DNA from: Calcarisporiella thermophila CBS 279.70 | Taxonomy: Eukaryota; Calcarisporiellomycota | Assembly: GCF_041956535.1 (NCBI RefSeq) | Contig: NW_027192195.1 | Span: forward strand, 782,403-846,402 | Direction of reading: 5' to 3' | DNA length: 64,000 bases | In this document: positions 34,558-45,700 of the stretch, piece after piece | Layout of the letters: the number at the start of each line of letters is the position of its first letter | Position numbering within the stretch: position 1 is the stretch's first letter | Translations under genes and position numbers: made by a program | The notes under the pieces: generated by a model | The model's database searches: none | Told to the model about the DNA's origin: nothing | Seen by the model: the letters and a program-made list of their open reading frames with translations, nothing else

Positions 34558-36909
34558 ATGGCTGCTGTCAAGCGCTCGTACCCGTTCACATTTTCATCCT
34601 CCCATCATCTACAGGCGCCATCTCATACATCGGTTTCCAGCTCATTTTCTCGTCGAGAAGATATTTCCTCAGCCCCAGAATTATCCTCTAATGGCCTAAT
34701 CGGAAATCCCGAACATCAAGGATCTGAAATCAATTCTGAAGTGGGCGAAAAAGCGGCAGCTGACGGGGAAGAGATGCGGAAAAATCGGCGCATGTCAGCA
34801 TGTATTACCCTCACTCCACCGTCAAGTAATTCTCATGATGGCATTGGTGAAAATGGGGTTGGAGCGGTAGGAGGTAAAAAGAGGAATGCAAAGAATTTGC
34901 ATTTGGTCGTGCCGGCCGCGGCCAGTTTTTTATCAACTTCTGCCCCATCGAGCCCATTATTATCCTTAGCCTCTCCCGGTGTGTCACGGCGAAGCTCCAC
35001 ACCTGGATGTAGATACGAAGAGACAAAAGAGGGTGCGTTAGAGGCGCCAGAAACCAAAATTTCTGCTCGCGACAATAATGAGTTCGGCCCTTCAGCAACG
35101 GCAAGTCTGTCGATGCTTTTGAACAACGAGAGCAACCCCACTAGCGATGAAGCAGCCTATCGGCAAGGGCCTATCGAGATTTTACCTCGTTTATTCTTGG
35201 GCAACGAGCACAATGCTGCAGACGAAGAGATGCTTCGTCGTTTGGGAATCGAATATGTTATGAACGTGGCGAAAGAGGTGGAGAACCCGTACGAACAGTA
35301 TCCGCAAGATTCGAAAGGCTGCTCTTGGTCCAACTCTTCAAATTCTACGTCACCTGCCATGCCATTCAGCCCTTTCACCGCCACTTTTAAGTCTAGCCTC
35401 TCGCTCTCACCCACACAAGAAACTCATCTCCATGAGCATTCCCTATCCTCATCCCACGTCTCACTCCGCTTCCCCGTGAAATATAAGAAAATTGCCTGGA
35501 CTCACAACCAGCAAAATCTTTGTGCAGACTTTCCCGCCGCGTTCGCGTTTGTGGATGAGGCGCGCAAACACCGTCAATGTGGAATTCTTGTACATTGCCA
35601 GTGTGGTGTAGCTAGGTCCGCATCGTTGGTGATCGCGTACGTGATGCACTCAGAACGCCTGTCGCTAAACGAAGCATATGCATTTGTCAAGCGGAGATCG
35701 TTGTGGATCAGCCCGAATATGAGTTTGGTATATCAGCTTTTAGACTACGAGAAAAAAATCCATCCAAGTTCAATATCCAGGGACGGCAGGTCAAAAAATC
35801 TTACAAATGGAACTGCAGCACTGCAGAGGAAAGCAAGCTTGGGAAGTGCGACTGGTTATGCCAGTGGAACTAGCACGAGTGATCGGAGAGCAAGCAGCCC
35901 TGCAGCTGCAGAGATGCCTACAAGACCGGTGAGCTACTGTTTTGGCGATACTGTCACATCGGAAGCACTACGGGAAGGCCTTAGGAATGGAATAGGTGCC
36001 TTAACAGTCGCTCTTCCTGCACCCCCACCCTCTTCTGTTCCTCCTCTGTTATCCCTCAGACCTTATACTCCACCGTTCACCATTGCATCTGAGTCAATCT
36101 CTTCTCAGGCTAGTTTTCCAAGAAAGAAAAATCAACCAACAGGCAGAGCTGCGCTGTCAAGAGAAGACGGTATGCCTATAGCATCTCCGAAACCCACTTC
36201 CGAGCGTCGACATATCGTTCGTGATCGACGCGCCAACTCTAAGGTGTTCTCTAGCGCTCTACCATCCCTTCCTTCTGACAACAATAAAAGCAAGGACCAT
36301 ATTTTTTGGGGGAAGGCGTCCGGCACTACCTCACACCTAGCGACTGCGTCGGTTATCCTTGGTTTTGCAAGTGCAATGGGTGTGACGCCACCACCAATCG
36401 TGCTCTCACCCGCCTCTAAAATGGAGAATCCAGGCTATGTTTCGCGGCGTCGACAGCAATCCTCAACGTCTAACTCATCCTCACTCTCCTCTGATTCCTC
36501 TTCGTCAAAAGAAAGATCAAAATCAGCAATTCCCAAACGGCCCTCCTTTACTCGTCTTTTCCCAAAGAGTGCTAGCAATTTATTTTGCGGACTAAATGCC
36601 TCTGAAAGGGTGTCTGCTTTTGTGAGAGGACGCTCGAAATCAGCAAGCTCATCGAGTATGCTTACCAGCAGCTCGGAAGGCTCGTTATCTACCCCGGTTC
36701 AGTCTTCTCCCTCTGGAAAGATGCCGAGCGGCAGCGATTTCGGGAACAACAACGAAAAATCGCATTCGGAGAGAAAATTGGTACCGCCGTTGCATCAAAA
36801 AGAGGAATTTATAAACATAAGGAATAACAATATTTTCTCACCAACACGTGCAGCGCATGCGGCTAGCGTATCAAGCTTTGGGGAAATACTTGGAGGACTG
36901 GGGCATTAG
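34558..36909 (+). CDS. Dual-specificity (MAP kinase-type) protein phosphatase
   Basis: Single exon, 783 aa. The catalytic domain is at about residues 200-400. It starts with GPIEILPRLFLGNEHNAADE and contains the signature HCQCGVARSAS with nucleophile Cys347 and Arg353. It ends near NMSLVYQLLDYEKKI. This resembles fungal Msg5/Pmp1-type phosphatases that switch off MAP kinases. A Ser-rich insertion of about 60 residues interrupts the domain before FPVKYKKIAW. The long C-terminal half is Ser/Pro/Arg-rich and probably disordered, with many possible phosphorylation sites. The exact orthologue within the family (Msg5, Yvh1 or Pps1) is uncertain; no C-terminal zinc motif of Yvh1 is seen. The ATG at 34558 follows a pyrimidine-rich leader. 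Confidence 0.88.
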   Translation: MAAVKRSYPFTFSSSHHLQAPSHTSVSSSFSRREDISSAPELSSNGLIGNPEHQGSEINSEVGEKAAADGEEMRKNRRMSACITLTPPSSNSHDGIGENGVGAVGGKKRNAKNLHLVVPAAASFLSTSAPSSPLLSLASPGVSRRSSTPGCRYEETKEGALEAPETKISARDNNEFGPSATASLSMLLNNESNPTSDEAAYRQGPIEILPRLFLGNEHNAADEEMLRRLGIEYVMNVAKEVENPYEQYPQDSKGCSWSNSSNSTSPAMPFSPFTATFKSSLSLSPTQETHLHEHSLSSSHVSLRFPVKYKKIAWTHNQQNLCADFPAAFAFVDEARKHRQCGILVHCQCGVARSASLVIAYVMHSERLSLNEAYAFVKRRSLWISPNMSLVYQLLDYEKKIHPSSISRDGRSKNLTNGTAALQRKASLGSATGYASGTSTSDRRASSPAAAEMPTRPVSYCFGDTVTSEALREGLRNGIGALTVALPAPPPSSVPPLLSLRPYTPPFTIASESISSQASFPRKKNQPTGRAALSREDGMPIASPKPTSERRHIVRDRRANSKVFSSALPSLPSDNNKSKDHIFWGKASGTTSHLATASVILGFASAMGVTPPPIVLSPASKMENPGYVSRRRQQSSTSNSSSLSSDSSSSKERSKSAIPKRPSFTRLFPKSASNLFCGLNASERVSAFVRGRSKSASSSSMLTSSSEGSLSTPVQSSPSGKMPSGSDFGNNNEKSHSERKLVPPLHQKEEFINIRNNNIFSPTRAAHAASVSSFGEILGGLGH

Positions 36910-37494
36910 ATATATAAGAATATTTCGTATTTTTTTTTTTTTTTTACTTTTTTGATTCTTTTTCACTTTTTCTCGCTCTTATTTCTCTTGATTCCCTGTT
37001 TGGATGTATAACATATTCTTCTGAAAGCTTTTATATTTCATTTCCTTTCATCCTTTGCTCATTGTTTCCATTGTAGATATTTGAGAATATTTTTATCTCG
37101 TCATTTTTAAGCTCTAAAAAAAATATTTTCTCATTTTGTTGTTTTCTCATGGGAATATTATATACATTTCAGGAAAATAATATGTTTATTTTAACCTCTT
37201 ATGTTATCCTCAAACTGGAAAAGGATCAGGCACTATGATTCATACCGATAAACCTCTTTCCAAAACCAAGTGGATCTTAAGAATCGAGTCCCTTTATAGA
37301 AAATAAACAGCAAACTTCGACATTAGAGTAAAACAATACTGATATTCAAATAGTACAAGAATAGAATGAAGTTTTCGAAAAATACAACATAGAAAGCAAA
37401 TGACCCCTGTTTCTTTTTCGAAAGATTAAATTAGCAATCCATAAAATTTGAAATAATAAAACCTAGAGAAGCTCGATAAAAGATTAAGCGATGA
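36910..37494. other. Convergent 3' regions of the phosphatase and LIM-RhoGAP genes
   Basis: 585 nt of AT-rich sequence with a run of 18-20 T at about 36930. No gene recognised; consistent with two 3' untranslated regions. Confidence 0.4.
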
Positions 37495-40400
37495 TTAAAT
37501 AAAAGTTTCATTCCTAGGGGTTCTGATCCTTCGCGGTGGCGGCTGCGGCTGGGTTACCTGTTGCTGTTGCTGCTGGTTTCCCCCACCAGCTTGTCTTGGC
37601 TGATTTCCGTGAGCCTCGTTATCCCTTTTCTCTGCACCAACACCTCCAGTCTTCCCAGCCATTACATCTTGTGCAGATACGAATGAATCCTGCGAGGATG
37701 GCGAAGAAGGAGCGAAAAGTGAGTTTGCATTATTGATCAAGTACTCGACAAGAGTGTTGCGCTGCCTCATGTCAGTGAGATCACGTGTGACATCCGTATC
37801 ACGCAGAAGTGTAGGTCCAAAAACTACCGCCAGATTTTTGGGATTCATAAGGTTGATATCCATGTGATTCTTGACTCTGTCAAGAGAATTCAATTAAATA
37901 TCGAATGATTATTAGAGAATAATCCGCGAATTTACCTATCAAGGTGGAGAACTAGATAACGAAGCGTCGAGTAGTTTCCAATGGGAAGCTGGTCAATGAG
38001 CGACTTTATCGTCGAAAACTTCTCACCTTCATCAGCAATATCTAAAAAATGAACTGTTAGGCTTAAATTTATATGATTAAAAAATGAAGCACACTCACCA
38101 ATTGCCGAAATAAATTTGGGGTAAAGTTCGTAGGTGACAAGCGGGTTAGGGAGTTGACGAAGATATGATTTCAAGAGACTCGTAATGGCGCAGATGTCAT
38201 AGTCCGAATCTCCAAGATTAATGTCATCGCCAGAATCAAATATTGCCTGGAGAGATTGTATAGTGGAAGTGCTACCTGATTTACGGTAAATACCTTCAAA
38301 ATCCATTCCGCGAGTTTCCACGGCCTCTATACATCTCTTCAGCACGAGGGGAATATTGGAGCCCTCGATTTCGAGCTGCAAATTAAGATCTCTTCCGAAA
38401 ATTGGCAACTTTCCAGAAGCAGCAGCTCCACGCCCACCATCTCCATTCGCGTGTCGGACCACATTACAGGTTACCGGTGTTTTATCAATACACTTGGCAT
38501 GAATTTGTAGGAAGCAGCCCGAACATTTTAGCACCCCTAATCCCCACAGTGTCTCTCCACACACTTCACATTTGATGGGCCTTAGAAGAGACGCAGCCTG
38601 AAATTGGTGCTGTCCATGCGTGACCGTGCTTTGTGACTGCAAATGTTGCTGTTGGCCGTCCTGCGGCTGCTCATTCTGCTGTAGCGGAGGTTGAGGCGAT
38701 CGTGGTTTTGTCATCACTTTCATTGCTTTTCTCCATGTGAATTTCTTTGGTGCTTGAACCCGAGGGCGAACCAGATTTTCTCTGAATCGAACATCGCGTA
38801 AGGCATCAGTTGGTTGAGATTGTGAATCCAGAGATTTTAACAAATAAATTTGAGAATCTCCTTGTTGGGATTGGAGTTGTTGGGACTGCTGCTCTGAGTC
38901 CTCTATTTGACTTAACAAATTTCTGTTGATGGTGGTCAGTTCTTCAAATGATTGCTTGAGTTGCTGCAGCTCATGTGTAATATCTTCATGTGAATTTCTC
39001 CATCTCTCCATCTCATCCTTGATATAATCGCGATCACGCTTGAGTGATTCAATCTCGATTTGATATGCCTCCCTCATACGATCAAGTTCTCTGTTTTGTT
39101 CCGAGCTGGAAAAATAAGTGGTTAGATTAATATTTACCGTCAAGCAAACGATCTTGTTAGAAAAAAAATTACTTTGCTGGTTTAGGCTGTTGCTCCACCA
39201 AAAGCTCCATGTCCTGCATGAGAGCATCCCTTTGTTGCCGTAGCCCCTCAATGGAGCGTTCAAGGTCGTTACGCACCGAACTCAGGCGATTTATGTCGTC
39301 TTGGATGTTCTCGTTTTCACGCCCATGTTCAGATTTCCCTTCATAAACTGCTTCAAGTTCACTTTGAAGACGTTGAATGTTAAGATCTGCCTCCTGTCTC
39401 CGCGCAACCTCTTGCATAAACTCTTCTTTGGCACATTGGAATTCTTCGACTGCTTTTCGACTCACTTCCTATATAAAGAAGATATAAATAAATCTCACTT
39501 AATTTTCCGTAGCCTGTTAAAACCATCGTACGAACCTTTATTTTCTCGTAGTTTTGTCGGGTGTTTTCCAGCTCTTGTCTCAGAAGTTTATTCTCCAGCA
39601 GCAGCACCGATATTTTGTCATTTGATGATTTCGCAATAGCATCGTTGGAACGATCAACCCACTGATCCAGAGATTTCTCGTCCATTGCCACTGAACTTGA
39701 AAACTCAACTTTGACGCCTTCTTTTTCAGGATGCTCTAGCATTTTGCTAAGACGATCAAAGGTTCTTGAGTGAGCCTCAAAAGAAAAGCGCATTGGAAAT
39801 TTTGGTTGATCCAAGTTTTGATTGTGCTCAGAGGATAAGTGAGGCAAAAGCCCTGGAGATTCGTCTTCGAAATGCACGCTGTATCCTTGATTTTTATCCA
39901 GAAATTGAAGATGAATTGGTACATCATCGATATACTGCTGCTCTCCGGAGGTGGGATTGGCAGAAAAGGGTGATGAAGATCGTGAATTGGAATTCTCCCA
40001 GAACAGTTGGCCATCAGATTGTTGCTCAGTTGAATTGGGTAGACCCTTTTGTAGTGTGCCTCGAAAATCACCTGACGCATTAGCCCATTTATCTGCTTGT
40101 CGTGGTTCCATTGGTGAGCGCCTTGACCGCTTTTCATTTAGATTAAGAGAGGGAGCGGTTTCTGGTCGCGGTGGAGGTCTGCGAGGATTCTCTAGTGAAT
40201 CAGAGGAAAGCCTGTGTGTGCTGGTAGAGTCAGTCGATAACTGTTGTCGCATTGGGGGACGAATATCTGACAGATTTGTGCTCCCCAATGAGGCTATATT
40301 GTTGCCGCGAGGTATTGCAGGGAGTGTTTTCTCACCCGAGTATTCTTCACGCTTGCGACTACGAAGTTTTTCTTCTTTCCGCCGCATCTTTTGCTCTTTT

Positions 40401-40967
40401 CTTAACTCGTAGCATGGCATACAATAAATGCCCTAAAAAAAAGTTAAATAGTGATACATCTACATGAATGGAAAATACTAACTTTGGTACTTTGTGTGAA
40501 CACAAGATCCTCAATACGTCGATTACAAGAAATGCAGCAGAAACACTCAGCGTGATATGCATCATCCCCTATATAACAAAAATTTAATCACATATATCAT
40601 TGAAAGACAACGAAGCCAAAAATAAAATGGCACCTGTCATAATTGCTTCATCTTCGATAGCTTGGCCACAAGATCGACAACTGTATGAGCATTTTTCGCA
40701 GATCGGCTGACCATCTGAGAGCAGCATCAAATTTCCATCACAGTCAATTTGTGAATTACATTTTGCGCACCGGAAACTAATGAAAATAAATAATTAATGT
40801 TTTAATGTTTTTGCCGACAATAGATTATTTAATATGGTATTATATTGAGGATAGAGTGGTGTTTCTGGTTACCATTCAATATGCCAAATTCCATCGCCAA
40901 ATGCAACAACTGATCCCTCTTCTATGGTTTGATGGCATCCTAAACATTTTGGATCTAAATCCTCCAT
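37495..40967 (-). CDS. LIM-C1-RhoGAP, Rho-type GTPase activating protein
   Basis: Eight exons: 40967..40873, 40776..40634, 40568..40483, 40432..39536, 39468..39173, 39105..38099, 38041..37936, 37876..37495; 1003 aa. It would accelerate GTP hydrolysis by Rho/Cdc42 GTPases in polarity and wall growth. Two LIM domains occupy residues 8 to about 125 (CLGCHQTI...HIECFRCAKC; CRSCGQAI...HAECFCCISC, then GIYCMPC). A disordered Ser/Pro linker and an extended coiled coil (about 360-600) follow. Next is a C1 domain (about 655-705: HQFQAASLLRPIKCEVCGET...CSGCFLQIHAKC), then RhoGAP (about 725-930) with the arginine finger in GIYRKSGS and NLAVVFGPTLLR. The C-terminus is Gln-rich. LIM pairs are joined across three introns in correct phase. 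Confidence 0.95.
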
Positions 40968-41568
40968 GAAGAAGATGCTGAGCACTGCTCAATAAGCTAT
41001 GTACTGACGAAATATTGGCAATAAAAAGAAAAAGTAAGAGAGAAGATGGAAAAGACAAGAAGCAGAAAACTAAAAAATAATATTTAACAGTTTAGTTTAA
41101 TAATAAACTTTATTCTGACTTAAGATTCCACAGCCGATTTTCTTTTTTTCTTTAATTTCTACGGCAATACTGCTCAAGATAAAAATAGTATTGTGGAAAA
41201 ACCCCGAAACCACTATTTGTTACTTGTCAACTTATGTGAATGGTAACTAATTCTCAGCATTTTTAAAACGTGAACACAGTATAATATATTTTAATAGTCA
41301 GCCTCCCCCAAGAGGTTAAGAGTACATGAGACAAACGCCAAGACTAGATCGTAGAGTGGATCATAACATCTTTTTTGCCTGTTTAGTTTTGATTTTTACG
41401 CAAAACATGTAGGATAAATATATCTTAATCAACATTATACGAGCATCCCTAATAAGCGAGTTATCATATATGCTTTTGCATATTTTCGTTGAATCCTTGT
41501 GAGCTAAACATAAAGTAAGGCTTTTTTACAATTGACAATAGCTAACAACTTTTGCGAAAAATACAATA
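40968..41568. other. Promoter region of the LIM-RhoGAP gene and 3' end of MTQ1
   Basis: 601 nt, AT-rich, between two minus-strand genes. No gene or conserved element recognised. Confidence 0.4.
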
Positions 41569-42480
41569 CTAATATGCAATAATAGCTCTTTCTCGTCCTG
41601 CTAAATCCTTCCATGTTTCGACTCGTGAAAATCCGTTGTATTTTAAATATTTAGACACCATCTTTTGATGGCTTCCTCCAACCTCCAAGACAACTCGAGG
41701 GATATCACATGTAGTGGAAGATGATAAGAGAGCCGGAGCAACCTGAGCAATCCTCTCATGGAAAGCCATTCCGCCATTTTCTGCAAGGAGTGCGCCACTG
41801 TCTTCCCAATACTTTACGCTATTACTGAGGTTATTATATTCCTCTTGGGTTATATACGGGGGATTTGACACAATTAAATCGTATGGCGTATTATTTGTGA
41901 GTGATAATAGGCGTGGGAGTGCATCTCGTTGCATAAGGTCAACCATCGCGAATTCTACGTTTTGAACTTTAGATACTTGGGCATTAAGACGTGCGAGCTC
42001 CAGTGCTTTCTCTGATATATCTATTCCATAAACACTACACACCTCTTTTCTTAGATTCGTAGCAAGCGTGAGAGCAATACACCCTGTGCCTGTGCATAAA
42101 TCGAGCACCCGAAAATTATCTTTTCGCTTCTCATCAATACATTTCGACAGCATATTGACAAGCCGTAGTGTCCATTCCTCAGTCTCCCATCGAGGAATAA
42201 GCACTGGTGGATGGACAAGAATGTCCAAGCGCCCAAATGGTTGAGTGCCTAATATATATTGGAGAGGTTTGTGACGAATAACTCGATCTTCTATCCAGCT
42301 CTTTAATTGAGTAGATCTACACCAAGATGATTGATCTTTAGTGGTTTTGTTGAAATGTTCTCGGAGCCATCGTAGCTCTGTCCTTGCTTGAGTGAGATTT
42401 CCATCAACTGCTGGAAGAAGACGATGTGCTAAAAACTCAGTTACAGTAACTGCAGAGCGAAATCTCCTACGAATGCGCAT
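41569..42480 (-). CDS. MTQ1: HemK/PrmC-type N5-glutamine methyltransferase, probably mitochondrial
   Basis: Single exon, 303 aa. The family methylates the glutamine of the GGQ loop in release factors; the mitochondrial form (Mtq1) acts on the mitochondrial factor. S-adenosylmethionine motif I is DLCTGTGCIALTLA, and the substrate-binding signature is VSNPPYITQEEY. The N-terminal helical region and PLQYILGTQPFG match PrmC. The first residues (MRIRRRFRSA) are Arg-rich like a targeting sequence. That and the PrmC-like full length favour Mtq1 over the cytosolic Mtq2, which is shorter. Confidence 0.93.
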   Translation of the reverse strand: MRIRRRFRSAVTVTEFLAHRLLPAVDGNLTQARTELRWLREHFNKTTKDQSSWCRSTQLKSWIEDRVIRHKPLQYILGTQPFGRLDILVHPPVLIPRWETEEWTLRLVNMLSKCIDEKRKDNFRVLDLCTGTGCIALTLATNLRKEVCSVYGIDISEKALELARLNAQVSKVQNVEFAMVDLMQRDALPRLLSLTNNTPYDLIVSNPPYITQEEYNNLSNSVKYWEDSGALLAENGGMAFHERIAQVAPALLSSSTTCDIPRVVLEVGGSHQKMVSKYLKYNGFSRVETWKDLAGRERAIIAY

Positions 42481-42736
42481 TACTTCTAATAATTCTTTTA
42501 ATTCAAATTATAGTTTATAATATATGTGACTGTTCGTGGTCAAATGTATCCTGTAGTCAATTATTGACTCACGTCAAAGTCGCGTAATGAAGAGAATTAA
42601 AAATGAAAAGAATTTTTATAATATTTTCTTAGTTCGCGTTTTTTTTTTACCAAGTATTTTATTTATCCAGTAAACATATATTCGCTGTTCCTATTTTATT
42701 ATAATATCTTCTACTCTATACAGGAGTCAGAATCAA
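42481..42736. promoter_or_regulatory. Divergent promoter MTQ1 / RIF1 with bZIP-like site
   Basis: 256 bp. TTATTGACTCACGTCA at 42561-42576 matches the element in the PAN2/TPD3 divergent promoter (29016-29031) at 15 of 16 bases. AAGTCGCG follows directly. Confidence 0.45.
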
Positions 42737-45700
42737 ATGTCGTCTACTTTAATATCGAGCGAGTTAGATGATCTCCGTCTCTCGAGATCAAGGCCAAAAT
42801 CAGTGGTGTTCAGTCCACGAAGGCTCGAATCTTGCTCCTCTATCCCTGGGAAAGTCAAGACTCCTGCAAAAGGAATTCTGAAAACGCCTTCCAAATTATT
42901 ACCCGATGAAAGACCACTTTTAACCTCCTCTCCGCCTCCGCAATTGACTCAAGTTGGCTCTGAGAAAAATATCGAAAACATCGTATTAGCAACTGTTGAA
43001 GCACTACGCAATGGAGATGAGAAGATTCGGACAGAATATTATCAAATGCTACATACACGATATCGAGAGAGTAGTGATAATCTCCCTTTCCTCGATGATA
43101 CAGAAATGAATATCACTGTTTTCAGCGAATCTTTCCGAAGAGACGTATCGCAGAACCATAATACCGAGTTGTAAGTGCTTTCTTTACTGAATAATATTTC
43201 AAATACAGTGCTATTAGACTGTATATATCCATACATAACTCTTATTTCTCCACTCATAGAGCACATGCAGCATTAAGATGTATGGGATTTTTCTTATTCC
43301 ATGGTGAACTGGTGATTATGTTTGACGGTAATAACAGAACTCCTGTTCAAACTCCTTATTAATATACTATATTAACATTTCTTCCTTGTTATACAGATGT
43401 AGATTTGCAAGAACTTTTGATATTGGTTGCGAACAAAATCCGAGAAACTTCCAACAAAGTAGTCGAACACTCTAAACTTCACATTATTTTGCCAATGGCT
43501 CACATTGAATATTTTATTCTAGAATACTTGCAATTTTTGTGTATGGTGTCTGGCGATTCAACGACTGAAACCTAATACAATCTATCCTCTTGTTCCACGT
43601 CTAGTCGAGGCGCTAGTATTTGCCCTGGTGTCCAATTTCAAATCAATTACAATGCAAATGGAAGCTATATCGGTAATAAAAATCGTGATTGCCTTCATTA
43701 CAAGTATTCACTCACTTTTGTGGCATTATTACACTAGGCACTTGGAGTTATTTTTAAGCAGGTGCCCACTTCGGCAATTGTGTACTCTGAACTATGGTTA
43801 TTAGAGGTTGTTCGCTCTTTGGTGCATAATATGTCTGGAATTCGCTCTAGAGCGATGCAATTGCTCGAAAATTCTCTCAGTAATTTAGTACTACAACCAG
43901 ACATAATTGACCGTGCATTGGGGGTAAATTCATAGCTTTGGATACATATTAATATTGGACTTTTTTTATTATTGCCATTATTATATTTTTTTTCAGAACT
44001 TTCTGGATATCGAAGGTGCAACATTTACTAGGGAGCTTGACAAACTTATATTTTCTGGAGAAGGTGAGTGCACTAATTCAACAGTATAACATTAATTCTG
44101 GTAGCGTATTGATTATTTTTCAGAAATACATGCTATCAAGGCATGGGGAGTAGTAGTGCTTTTGCTAGGGGAAAAATTACATCGGAATCCCAATTTAAAC
44201 GCGTTTCTCAAATGTATTGAGGTAAATATCAAGTGAAAAACATTAAAAAAACCATTTTAAGTTATTTATTTTATTAAAATAGAAATGCTTCAATGTTAAG
44301 AAGCCAGCTGTTAAGGCTGCCGCTTTCGCAGCTTGGACCAAATTCATATATAATTTTTCTCTGAATGGACATATTTTAATGATCAAGAGAATTAAGTTAA
44401 TCAGAGTTCCGATTGAGAACTGGTACGTTCATTGCTATATATACAGAAAAGAGAATGAAATAGAGAATGACTCAGCATATCTCCATAGCCTTCGGCGCGA
44501 GAGATCCCGAGCAGTCAAAGAGGCATGTATCCACACATGGGCCAATTTTATGTATGCTAGTTCCGAGGTGTTGACAGAGGTATTCCACCACAATTATTGC
44601 AATTGATTCGCAGATTGTCTCCAATTTCCTTGTGGTAGTATTTTGATGGCATTGTAGGCGATATGATGCAATTATCAATGAAATCAAACTCGCCCCTTAT
44701 TCGCAATTATGGATTTCAAATAATGTCCTGCCTCCTATGTGGTCGCTCCAATGGTACTGTACTACAGAATTCTCTGCACCAATATTGCATTCTATATAAC
44801 TCTTCTTGACCAATCTTTATAGCCTTATGGAATGATATTAATAATCCTCTAAAAAGTGATGCGCAAAAACCCGCGGAGGCGATCCGACGGGATCCACAGT
44901 GGATTCGACGCAACTCTAAGAAATTTTGTGAATTCTTTCATATCAGTCTGTCTATGCAGTATCTTCTTGAGAGTCAGAGCAGCGACGAATGGCACTTATG
45001 CGAATTATCTGAAAAGCGGATTGTAACAGTAAGCATATTATTTTTTTTTCACCTTATTTATTAGCTTAAGTGCTGACATGATCTCTATAGAACGAATTTG
45101 TAGCTGCATGGAACGATTTTTTAGCGGCAATACAGCAAGCGAACCAGAAGGAAATTGGTCCATCACGGGAAGCTATTGATTCTTTGCATGAATGCCTAAG
45201 AATGTGGAGACAAGTGTGGGAAACGGATGAATCAAATATGACAAACGTAATAATCGAAGAATCAGAAGAGCGAGGTAGTATTATTTTTTCCTTTTCATAT
45301 ACCTGTCTCAATCTCATTCTTTGATTTTATTCAAGTCAACCCTTGGGTCGTGAAACTCGGGATCCTTCATTTCATGCTACAAACTTATGAAAAATATTTT
45401 ACAGCTTCAGTGTTAACTTCAATCAAGTACAGCTTGAATGAAGAGGAGGCGAAAGTCCAGGAGGATCAACATGTTACCCCTATTCATTGTACTCCGATTG
45501 GTAAGCGGACATTCAATAATATATTTTATAATTGTTTGAATTTTTTTGCCTTTCGTATCCTAGTCTACATCCTCAATATGCTCTTGTCCGTTCCTGCCAA
45601 TGCACTTGTTGATAAGCAGGTGAAAAATATCCTCATAATGCTCATCAACAAATCATTCCAAATTGCGGAAATTGACACTGAGTTGAACAAAATGCTTTCA

